The position numbers and the translations under genes are program-made. 64,000 bases of DNA from Tupaia tana (taxonomy: Eukaryota > Chordata > Mammalia > Scandentia > Tupaiidae): assembly GCA_026018925.1 (NCBI GenBank), contig JAKSZU010000016.1, positions 2,541,501 through 2,605,500 on the forward strand, given 5' to 3'. Shown here in pieces: positions 55,440-64,000 of this stretch (positions within the stretch are counted from its first letter, which is position 1; each line of letters starts with the position of its first letter). The notes below the pieces were generated by a model, which saw only the letters and a program-made list of their open reading frames with translations, did not search any database and was not told the origin of the DNA.

Positions 55440-57154
55440 GGACAGCCTGGGCGATCCACCTGCGGGGCACAAGCTGGCTGCAGGAGTGGAGGTAGCAGTG
55501 GCAGGCTCCCAGGTCCTTAGGGCAAAGCCGTGGTGGTGGGTGCTACGCAAGGTAAGGTCATGAGTTGCCCCGCTTCTACTGCGGTAGCCCCTGCAAGAAG
55601 GTAGTGCTCGGACTCAGCCCCTTTCTGCTTAAAACCCATCATTTGCTGCACCGAATCTGTCTGAGGTGCCTAGACCACACGAGCTCTGGAAGGACGACTG
55701 TTACACGAGAGCAGACAGGCCTGACGTGTGGTTCTGACCCTCAGCTAATGTCCCCAAGCTGCCCACTCAGTCTTTAAGTTCGCTTGTTTGTTTATGGTTT
55801 GATATGGGTTTTATTTATGTTTTTGGAGGTGGTTTATGTTACTAAGTATGGAGGGAGGCAGAGTCTGAGTTTCTGCTTATTCCACCGTCTTTCTTTCACA
55901 CTGAAGTGAATGATTTAAAAACTAATTAAAAAAAGTCTATATATCTATCTCTCTCTATATATATAGGGTTAATTTTTTTGACAAATTTAATTCAGTTCCT
56001 TTTTAGAGGCCTTATAAAATCAAAGAAGAAAACCAATGTACAATGAATTATATTTGCAATTAATTCGATTTGAATATGCTTTACAATATGTCATGTTTTA
56101 TATGTGCATTTTATGACATTGGCTTCTTTTTATAAATACATTTTAAACATTTGTTCTTTGGACCACTGGCTACTGAGCCTCAATTATGAACCAAACGCTT
56201 TGCTAAGGCCTAAGAAAAAAAGGTGAGTGAGACTCAGTCTCAGTTCTGTGCTCTAACGAGCACTGCTATTTCAGAAATGATCATTACCTGTCTCTAAAAT
56301 GTCAATACCCTACCCCGAGTAAGTCACTTTTCTTAAGCTTACTGTTAAAAGTGAAGAGTGAAGAACATTTATATTTACTAATTCTGTTACTTACACTGTC
56401 TCATCGAGGGTCACAGGAACCTTCACAAATATCATTTAACTTTTCCTATAGGAAACTAAGATCAAGAATGTGAAATGGCTTGAAACTCATCTTTTAGGCC
56501 ATTGAATAATAGAGTTGAATTTTAAAGCCCATTTTTCCCACTTCCCCATGGATTTCCTCAGGAAATACGGTTTATGAAAAGGTAATTTTTTGCAAAGTTT
56601 AGCATCCATGTTGTCTCACACCTGAATGATCTTAAGACATCTCAACACGGATGTTAGGCTCCTTTCATTCGGCACTTCAGTGGTCTTAGGAGACAGACTG
56701 ACAGGAGTGGAACTGTACTCTTTTTATAGCTATGGGCTATGGAGGTACATAATGCACATTTTTGTGTTTTTACCAATTACCAAGTTAGTGATTATTTTTA
56801 TTTTTTAAGTCTTGTGGCTGGTGATGAAACCATAACTACTTTTACTTACTTACACATCCTTGGGTAGTCGGAAACTTGTCCCCTCTGATAATCTTTGTGC
56901 ATAATATTCACTCAAATGGCAATGTTTTCATCAGATTTTGCAAATTCAATTGAAAAATGAAGGTAGACATCAGAAACTCCAATCCACTTAAATGAACAAT
57001 ATTTTCATCAGCATTTCAAATCTATCTGAGACATAAACATAAGACAACACTGTATAAACACATCCACAAAATTTCAAAATCAGTATCACCACAGAATGGC
57101 ACTAACCTGTGAATTAGGACTGTCATCGATATGTAATGCTGCTTAGTTCAAGAG
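55440..57154. other. unassigned stretch with L2/MIR remains
   Basis: 56150-56260 (ctactgagcctcaattatgaaccaaacgctttgctaagg) resembles the 'ctactatgtgccaggcactgtgctagg' phrase of L2/MIR-class repeats. 56390-56545 is listed separately. The rest is unassigned and AT-rich. Confidence 0.35.
56390..56545 (+). mobile_element. MIR fragment
   Basis: tcatttaacttttcctataggaaactaagatcaagaatgtgaaatggcttgaaactcatc follows the MIR/L2 phrase 'cattttacagatgaggaaactgaggcacagagag...'. Diverged. Confidence 0.55.
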
Positions 57155-57165
57155 CAAACATGCCT

Positions 57166-57433
57166 GGGACCAGCAGTTGGCGTAATGGCTATATCGCTGG
57201 ACTCCCATGTAGTTGACCGCAGTTCGCGTCCTGCACCCGGTGGCTTAAACTCACACCAGGAGTGTGTGTGTGTGTGTCCAAGATCCCGAAAGAAGAATGG
57301 AGGAGAAGGGATTGCAGCGTGGCCGTCCCCCCTGGGGGGGGAGGGGGTGGTCTCTCACTTTCTGTCTCTCTGTCTTTCTCTGTCTTTCTGGCGAATGCAC
57401 GTGCCCTATAGCAAAAACCTCTCCAAAAACAAA
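57166..57433 (+). mobile_element. tRNA-derived SINE, subfamily a
   Basis: Head gggaccagcagttggcgtaatggctatatc, body gaagaatggaggagaagggattgcagcgtggcc, end ccctatagcaaaaacctctcc plus tail. Target-site duplication caaacatgcct at 57155-57165 and 57434-57444. The tgggggg block has grown (G7-A-G5). Confidence 0.96.
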
Positions 57434-57444
57434 CAAACATGCCT

Positions 57445-58852
57445 TATTCCTCTCTTGCCCCATCCCTCTTCTCTGGCCTTATCTACCCGGGTGTTTCTCC
57501 AAACGTCCTCTGACTGTGGACTGGAGGGGAAACACCGGCAGCAACTCCAGGCCGACGTCATCCCGGTGTGCTGTTTACCCTGTGGAAAGCACGTCCGGGG
57601 GGAAAGGAGCAGCTGCGGAGAAGGAGGGTCCATCTCCTGGCCATGGCATTCAAAACACATGTTGTGCCCTTGAAAGAAGAAAACCAGGCCGATCAAACAG
57701 GAAGGTTCAAAGAGACCTTGGAAATCATTCGCATGGTTCCTTCTGCCAGGCAAAATTACACTGAACCCACCTGGGATGGTTTCAAAGTAAGCTATTTGTC
57801 TTTGGTTGTTTTTCTGTTTTACACTAGTTGGAGTTTGTTCATTTTTCATCTCAAAGTTATTTTATACTTCAACTGTTTTTTTTTTTTTTTAGAATTGTAG
57901 AAATTGCTTCTTCTTTGAGTCGTGTAATAGCCCTCGCCACATCCCGCCCTCTGCCCCTCACGCGTCCTGCTTACCCCTCACGTCGCCAGGATGGACTGGC
58001 GATTACCTCTTCACATGTCACGGGCAACGTGGAAGTCTGACCGGATTTCAGCTTGTTGTCTTTGATGCATTTCGCATTAATTTTAAGATAGCTTTCTTAA
58101 AGATTACAGCCAAAAGGGAAAATAAAAGAACACTTCCATACATCTCGTAAGAGCTGTGCGGAACATTAATTCTTTTAAAACTATGGGTGCTGAAAATTCT
58201 ACTGAGATAACAGGGCTCCCTTCTTCAGAAGGTACAGGAGCAATGCAGATCTGACTGTTTTCATGCACACGAAATAATCAGAATCTAATTCCTAAAAATG
58301 GAAACTGTTGCCAAGTCTTCCAGCTATAACTTATCAAAGCGTTCGGGGATTTTCAACTCACACTTTCATCTTCTTGCCAGCCGCGATACACAGTGGCTTG
58401 AGCAGCTCCATGCTGTCCCCCTTCGGAAGACACATCTTAGTCACGTGGGTGCTGCTCGTTTAGCAGCTTGAGGTGGGGGCATCTAACTGCTGACAAGCAT
58501 GTTGGCTTCATGTTTTGCAAATCATGAACTGTGAACATACAGTGAATTTCGTACCACAGACAGAGTTTCTGGGAACAAACCAACCCTGTAAGTTGAATGC
58601 TCCTAGACTAAATGAAGCATATAAAACCATTTCTATAGAAAGAGCCAAATGTAGTCCTGATAGGAAGGACTTTAAGCAACAATTGTACATTGAAGACTGA
58701 AATGAGAGGCAACAAGAACCTTTTAGCAACTTCATTTACTGCCCACGTTTTCTGTGAGACAGTCTTGGTATTAGAGTTGGCTTAGAATCTGAGAGCGACT
58801 GTTCTTGTCAGCAGAGATGGCACTAGCTAAGAAGTGGCACTAGAGCTTCGTT
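57445..58852. other. unassigned stretch
   Basis: 57480-57780 is open in several frames on both strands (147 codons at 57406-57849, -), but has no domain, and the frame ends in the SINE tail. Nothing else is recognised. Confidence 0.3.
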
Positions 58853-58862
58853 AAGAAACAAT

Positions 58863-59130
58863 ATGGGGGCCAGCAAATGGCATAATGGTTATGTCACTGG
58901 ACTCTCACATGGCTGACCACCGTTCAAGTCCTGGACATGGAAGCTTCAACTCACGCCGGGCACGTGTGTGTACATGCCCCAAATCCCAAGAAGACAATGA
59001 GGAGGAGGGATTGAGGTATGGTCCTCCCTGCCAGGGGATGATTTCTCACTTTCTGTTTGTCTCTCCAGGAAGTGCACACACTCTATAGCAAAAAAGAAAG
59101 AAAAAAAAAAAAAGAAAAAAAAAGAAAGAA
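58863..59130 (+). mobile_element. tRNA-derived SINE, a/b intermediate
   Basis: Head gggggccagcaaatggcataatggttatgtcactgg (mixed a and b markers), end actctatagcaaaaaag plus A/G tail. Target-site duplication aagaaacaat at 58853-58862 and 59131-59140. Confidence 0.92.
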
Positions 59131-59231
59131 AAGAAACAATCTGATAAACTGTTTCTTTTTTTTTTCTTTTTTCTTTCTTTTTTTTTTTTTAATGACTCAG
59201 TATCTTTATATTTTAAAAGGGGGCACTTATT

Positions 59232-59473
59232 GGGGCCAGCAGGTGACATAGTGGTTAAGATGCTGGACTCCCACATGGTTGATTGTGACCCAGAGGCTTG
59301 AAACTCATGAGGGTCATATGTGGGTGCGTGCCCAAAATCCCAAGAGGAAAATGGAGGAGAAGGGATTGTGGCATGGTCACCCCCCTGGGGATTGATTCTT
59401 GCTTTCTATCTCTTTGTCTCTCTGACAAGCACATGCGTCCTATACCAAAAATCTCTCTCTAAAAGGCGGGAGA
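59232..59473 (+). mobile_element. tRNA-derived SINE, subfamily b
   Basis: ggggccagcaggtgacatagtggttaagatgctgg, gaaaatggaggagaagggattgtggcatggtc, cctataccaaaaatctctc. The B box is lost by a deletion (gattgtgacccagaggc). Target-site duplication cacttatt at 59224-59231 and 59474-59481. Confidence 0.92.
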
Positions 59474-59481
59474 CACTTATT

Positions 59482-59699
59482 TAATTGTAGGCAAGTATAG
59501 TAGGTATCCAGAAATCTTTGCCAGTGGCCACGCATCATGATTTCGGTTATGTACGTTTTCAATCCTCACAGCAGGAGATGCTGTACTTCTGCAGTTCCAC
59601 TAGATGAGCCAGAACAAAACCAACAGCCGAGAAGAGGGCTAGGACAAAATCTTCCTCAACTCATGTGAACCGGATTTGGTGAATACATCCCTGACCCAC
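59482..59699. other. unassigned stretch
   Basis: Nothing recognised. Confidence 0.3.
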
Positions 59700-59708
59700 T
59701 ACTAGATT

Positions 59709-59879
59709 TTTTTACATTTAATTTATTATGATTATTTTTAAATTTGCTATAATCATCAGAGAGAGAGAATGAGGGAGAGAGAAAGTGAAAAAAGTAAGGT
59801 GTCACGTCCAGGACTCTAACCACAGTCAGCTGTGGGAGTCCAGTGCCCCAACCACCATGCCATTCACTGGCCCCTGCAG
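59709..59879 (-). mobile_element. tRNA-derived SINE, short subfamily c
   Basis: aatttgctataatcatcagagagag at the tail, then gaaagtg and directly caggactctaaccacagtcagctg, then gccccaaccaccatgccattcactggcccc. No central block. Target-site duplication ta(c/t)tagatt at 59700-59708 and 59880-59888. Confidence 0.9.
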
Positions 59880-59888
59880 TATTAGATT

Positions 59889-60039
59889 GAAGGCACTTGG
59901 TTATGAGAAAGCTAGTCTGTCCCCACATCTGCTGATGAGTGTCGTCCTGAGCTGCACTAGGGCAAAAACGGCATGATCACATTGCTGGCAAGATGAATTC
60001 CTTCAGTATTCTACTACATACTCCACAACCAGTAATGCT
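59889..60039. other. unassigned stretch
   Basis: Nothing recognised. Confidence 0.3.
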
Positions 60040-60240
60040 CATAACAGCAAGTATTTAAATATCCGCCTCATTCAGGAACTTTTACAAATGTGGGAGGTAC
60101 GGCTACTATCCCCGTTTTAGAGATGAGGGAACCATGCAGAAATAGATGAAGTGGGTCGCCATGCTGGGATAAAGCAGCAGAGTTGTGAGATGTCCCACAC
60201 AGCCTGGTTCTAGAGCCTACCCTATTCTATGTCTCCCCAG
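60040..60240 (+). mobile_element. MIR
   Basis: ggctactatccccgttttagagatgagggaaccatgcagaaatag is the strongest MIR core of the window, followed by ggataaagcagcagagttgtgagatg and ccacacagcctggttctagagcctac. Confidence 0.88.
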
Positions 60241-60562
60241 AGGCCTTTACAAAAGAGTCGACAGATGGGGGTAAGGTTCTAATGCCTATCCCAGTGGTCA
60301 CTTCATCGAGACTCCAGTTACCAACATTGCCTCGTTTTCCAGTTTTCTCATGCTTTGTTTCTGCCTGACCATGTTAAAGTTCTATGTTGTGTAGCTGTCT
60401 TTATGCCAAGGACATAAGTTTTAAAAATCTCTTAGGAAGCTTTTGGAGCACATGATTTACTACATATTAAAAGAAGATGGTCTGCTTTGACCCCTGTTCA
60501 TAAATTGCCTCAGTTTGGAAGAAAAACCAGGTGACTTTATATCATTCCTTTTTTTTTTCTTT
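60241..60562. other. unassigned stretch
   Basis: Nothing recognised. Confidence 0.3.
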
Positions 60563-60748
60563 AGAATTATTTAATTTTTTTACTTATTATTATTATTATT
60601 ATTATTTTAATTTGTTATGGGACATGTGTACTCATGAGAGAGACAAAATGGAGGAGGGAGTGAGATAGCAAGTCACCACGTCTGGGACTCTGTGGTCAGC
60701 CATGTGAGAGTCTAGCACCCCAACTACCACACCGCCTGCTGGCCCCAA
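60563..60748 (-). mobile_element. tRNA-derived SINE, short subfamily c
   Basis: aatttgttatgggacatgtgtactcatgagagag at the tail, directly followed by caccacgtctgggactctgtggtcagcc and caccccaactaccacaccgcctgctggcccc. The tail has grown to (TTA)n. Confidence 0.88.
60584..60608. repeat. (TTA)n microsatellite
   Basis: About eight TTA units in the tail of the SINE. Confidence 0.9.
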
Positions 60749-61669
60749 CCCACACCACAGCTTTTTAAGCTCAATTGTTAGGCATTCATTTTTTAAACTT
60801 AACATGTTCATAAATTGTTTTTATATTAGAGACTATCTCATAAGTTACAAAAATATGAGAAGCTCTATATGTATATGGAAATATTTTATATATCATTTTC
60901 CTGTATTCTGCGTTTAGATATAAAAGCATGATCCGGGATTAAATGAGTCACAGTGCTATTTGTGATGACACATGTTGGCACAGTAACAACAGAGGCCTTT
61001 CTGTGTAGCAATGACATGCATTTCCTAAAAACATCTTGCTGTTTTGGCCAAAACAAAAAAATAAAAAGAATAAAGAGAAAGAAAGAAAAGAAAAAGAAAA
61101 AATACATAAGCCAAAGATTAGTTTGACCCACTGTAACCCGTTCATCAAGCTTTAATATTTTATGCTAACACATTTTGGAAAATGGCCAGCTTCTCTGTGA
61201 CACTGTGCTCTCTGTCTGAGACACAGCTCGACCTACAACTGGCATTCTACATGCGACATATGTGTCAGACATTGCAACGGTGGGAAGACCATGTGATGCC
61301 AGCCAGGCCATGAACTGGTATGTGAACCTGCTGGCCGATTGCAGTTTATCACTGCCTGGACATGGGTCAGTTGAGATGGGAGTCCCAGTTTCAGCAGCTG
61401 TGTGTTTTCTGTTTTCATACCACAATGGGAATATGAATGATGATTTTGTTTTTTGCAAATAAGATGTTCTAAACTGAGTTCCCTTAATGTTAAGAAAGTT
61501 TAGTTGCCTGCATAAATTGTAACTGTATATAAACTGACTTTTACAGTACCCAAAATCAGAGTGAAGTAGTCTAACTTGGTGAATAAGAATTTATAGTAAA
61601 TTGATAAATTATATGAAATAATTATTTGCTGCTTTCATTTAAAAAAATTCTTTACAAACCAGTATAATA
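60749..61669. other. unassigned stretch
   Basis: 61170-61460 is a moderately GC-rich island between AT-rich flanks, open on the - strand for 97 codons (61165-61458). Neither the protein nor the DNA is recognised. Confidence 0.3.
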
Positions 61670-61680
61670 AAGAAATCAGG

Positions 61681-62003
61681 GCTAGGACCAGAAGTTGGTG
61701 TAATGGCTGTGTCGCTGGACTCCCAATGTAGTCGACCGTGGTTCGAGTCCTGGATCCGGTGGCTTAAATTCATGCCAGGCACGTGTGCGTGTGTGCCCAG
61801 GATCCTAAGAGGAGACTGGAGGAGAAGGGATTGCTGCGTGGCCATCCCCCCGGGGGGTGATTTATCGCTTTCTGTCTCTCTGTCTCTCTGTCTCTCTCTG
61901 TCTTTCTGGCGAGCACACATGCCCTGTAACAAAAAAACTCTCAAAAAGAAAAGAAAGAAAAGAAAGAAAAGAAAAGAAAAGAAAAGAAAAGAAAAGAAAA
62001 GAA
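61681..62003 (+). mobile_element. tRNA-derived SINE, subfamily a
   Basis: Head ctaggaccagaagttggtgtaatggctgtgtc, perfect B box ggttcgagtcc, end ccctgtaacaaaaaaactctc, then a long AAAAG tail. Target-site duplication aagaa(a/g)tcagg at 61670-61680 and 62004-62014. The right flank is the start of the next SINE. Confidence 0.95.
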
Positions 62004-62008
62004 AAGAA
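61948..62008. repeat. (AAAAG)n microsatellite
   Basis: About 12 AAAAG/AAAG units forming the tail of the SINE. Confidence 0.95.
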
Positions 62009-62011
62009 GTC

Positions 62012-62268
62012 AGGACCAGTCTGTGGCATGGTGGTTAAGGTAGCTGGATCCCAAATGCCCACATGTTTGAGCAGGTTTGAGTCCCAGATCTGACAGCTTG
62101 AGGAACATGCCACGTGAGTGTTCATGCATGCCCAAAATCCCCAAAAGAGAGAGAAATGGAGGAGAATGGATTGAGGGGTGACCATGCCCCACAGAGTTGT
62201 ACTTTGTCACATTTTTTCTCTTCAGTGAACCCACATATCTTCTGGCAAATTATAAGTAAAAATAAGAG
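62012..62268 (+). mobile_element. tRNA-derived SINE, subfamily b
   Basis: aggaccagtctgtggcatggtggttaaggtagctgg, ggtttgagtcccagatctg, catgcatgcccaaaatcc, gaaatggaggagaatggattgaggggtgaccatgcccc; the end (cttctggcaaattataag) is diverged. Confidence 0.9.
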
Positions 62269-63529
62269 AGAGCTTCATGTAAGAACCACAAAAAATAGTT
62301 CAATATAAATAATTAATCATATAAAACCAAAAAAAGATCACTGTGGTGTGTAATTCACTTGATTAAGCTTCATGGAGAAGTTACATCTTGATCTTGGTCT
62401 TGAAAAGTGCAGGATTTGAATAAAACCAAAGTACTAAGTTGATGTGAAATAAATCTTAGGTTTCTACATCATAAGAAATGTCAGCAGAGTGTCGTATACT
62501 GAGTATCTAAGTCAAAGAGGGTTAGTTAGTAAACAGTTCAAAGAGGAATTAGTAAACAGTTCTCTAGAGAGTTCAGTGAGCTGCATGGAGAATGGAGACC
62601 CTTGTGACTGTAGAGAAAGAACAAGATTTTATACACATATTGATTTTGAGAAAAAAGTTTCTTACTAAAGTAAATTAATCATTTGCCTGGCCTTCATAAC
62701 TCCCTATGAAAATGTAAGTTCCTGGAAGTGAAAAGACAGATTTTATATTTCTTCTGAAACCTACACAATTACAGCAATGTTCAATAAATATTGAATGCCA
62801 TTAAATGAGCTGGAAATATTGGAGGAAAACATAAAGTTCAAACATAAAAATATAATAAACATTTTATCATAATTATAGAATGGATAAAGACATGAAACTA
62901 GATCTTTAAAAAGAAAGTGTGCCCAGGGAGGAAAGAAAAGGATTGAGCCCATAATTTTAGTGGAAGCAGATACAGAGACTGCAACTGAGGTTAGAAAAAG
63001 AGCATAGGCCATAGAGCTGAGAAGGAAACATGGAAGTAGAGAATCACCAATATCAAGAGACTACATAAATGGAGAGCATATAAAAGGTTAAATGAACAAA
63101 AAAATTTTGTATTAAGGAATGACTATTGATTTTGGCTAAAAGTAAGTGAGGACAAACTGAGTTTTGAGAAGCTTGGTTCTAAGAATTCAAAAGTGGTCTG
63201 TGGGTAGTACAGCTGGGTATCAGATTTCATTGGCTCAACTGCATCCTGAGCTGGTCTTTCACTTATACATTTCTCCACCAAGACAATTCTGTGTATCTAA
63301 TTGTAGGTTTTGTGTAAAGCATGTGCTGACTGTTCAGAAGTTTTTGTATTTTGATATTATAACTAGACTGGACACCAAAATAAATGATTAAACTAGGGCT
63401 TTACCAAGGGTCTTGAAGCATGAAAACTTTTCTGCTCCATCCTGGAATGCTAAAGGCATACTTGTGCTTAGGACTAAGCCCACTCTCTCCTGGCTTTTAG
63501 TTCCATGTCACTTAAAACTACCAATATTA
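62269..63529. other. unassigned stretch
   Basis: 62750-62800 (cctacacaattacagcaatgttcaataaatattgaatgcc) looks like an L2 tail. Otherwise AT-rich and unassigned. Confidence 0.3.
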
Positions 63530-63543
63530 AATAAAAGCATTTT

Positions 63544-63783
63544 TAAGAGATATTTTTTGTTATAGGGTGTGTGTACTCACCAGAGAGACAGAGACAGAGA
63601 GACAGAAAGTGAGAAATCACCCCCTGGGGGGATAACCATGCTACAATCCCTTCTCCTCTCAGGTTTTTGGGCATGCATACACATGCGCCCAGTGTGAGTT
63701 TCAAACCACCAGGTCTGGGACTTGAACCCTAGTCAACTATGTGGGAGTTCAGCAACATAACAATTATAACATCTGCTGGTCCC
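63544..63783 (-). mobile_element. tRNA-derived SINE, subfamily a
   Basis: tgttatagggtgtgtgtactcaccagag, caccccctggggggataacc, caattataacatctgctggtccc. The cctccattctcctct part is shortened. Target-site duplication aataaaagcattt at 63530-63542 and 63784-63796. Confidence 0.95.
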
Positions 63784-63796
63784 AATAAAAGCATTT

Positions 63797-64000
63797 ATAA
63801 ACAAATTCTTTTTTCAATTTTACAACTATTTTCAGGTTCATTTCACATTTTAAAGTGAAATTAAAGTCCCCATCATGATATATACAATATATATTTTTTA
63901 ACAGAGAACTGTACATTTTTTTGTGTTAGTATTTCTTCCCTTTGTACCTCATACCTACCCTCTACCACTCACTCTCTTCCACCCACTCCCCTCCTTACAG
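63797..64000. other. unassigned stretch to the window end
   Basis: AT-rich, then C/T-rich; nothing recognised. Confidence 0.3.

Noticed and set aside
57185..57673. 162-codon frame (+)
   Set aside because: The first half is SINE body; many SINE copies give the same 'AVSVMAMSLDSHVVD'-type peptide.

Overview
The window is genomic DNA from a eutherian mammal, most likely intergenic or deep intronic. The evidence is a remnant set shared across mammals: L2, MIR, MER2 and several L1 fragments of old type, including a long antisense L1 ORF2 stretch. The bulk of the recognisable sequence is about 50 copies of a tRNA-derived SINE that I cannot match to a family I know. It lacks the hallmarks of Alu, B1/B2, CAN, ERE, CHR/BovA, CSINE, VES, the hedgehog and shrew SINEs and AfroSINE. 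The species is therefore not determined. I found no convincing protein-coding exon, no functional tRNA, rRNA or small RNA gene, and no CRISPR. The longer open frames lie in repeats or change their 'protein' at repeat junctions.

The main SINE is about 245 bp. Its head holds a Pol III A box (tagcgtaatgg) and B box (ggttcgagtcc). The body contains a gtgcgtgtgtgcccaagat block, then gagaatggaggagaaggg and a ccatccccc/tggggggtgat hairpin-like block, then a CT-rich tract, then ccctatagcaaaaacctctc plus an A-rich tail. At least four layers can be told apart. Subfamily a (aatggctatgtcgctggact, CpG-rich, long A tail) is youngest. Subfamily b (gtggttaaggcactggact) is older. Subfamily c lacks the central block and ends agcaa(g)ttgaaataaata. 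The d copies are strongly diverged. Target-site duplications of 8-18 bp are visible for about half. A second tRNA-like SINE family (family 2) occurs about six times.

Layout. 1-9.6 kb: an L2 with a small mariner-type MITE inside it, a family-2 copy, SINEs, and an old L1-associated block (7.77-9.56 kb). 9.7-21.2 kb: SINEs, an antisense L1 fragment, two copies of an unnamed repeat (11.34 and 15.28 kb), and a scrambled nest of SINEs at 20.4-21.2 kb. 21.5-22.9 kb: a GC-rich stretch with a 60-bp minisatellite, then a near full-length MER2. 24-36.3 kb: SINE-rich with two MIRs. 37.6-38.5 kb: an L1 3' end. 35.3, 39.4 and 45.8 kb: three copies of a roughly 120-bp inverted-repeat MITE, two of them hit by SINEs. 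42.4-45.6 kb: antisense L1 ORF2 carrying a family-2 copy, which carries a SINE a copy. 51.8-52.8 kb: a SINE a copy split by a 671-bp retroviral solo LTR with a perfect 6-bp target duplication. 53-64 kb: MIRs, SINEs and long stretches with nothing I recognise.

Nothing here acts as a pathway. The window is a record of successive insertions, and the nesting gives a relative order: L2/MIR/L1M and MER2, then MITEs and family 2, then SINE b/c/d, then SINE a, then the LTR.
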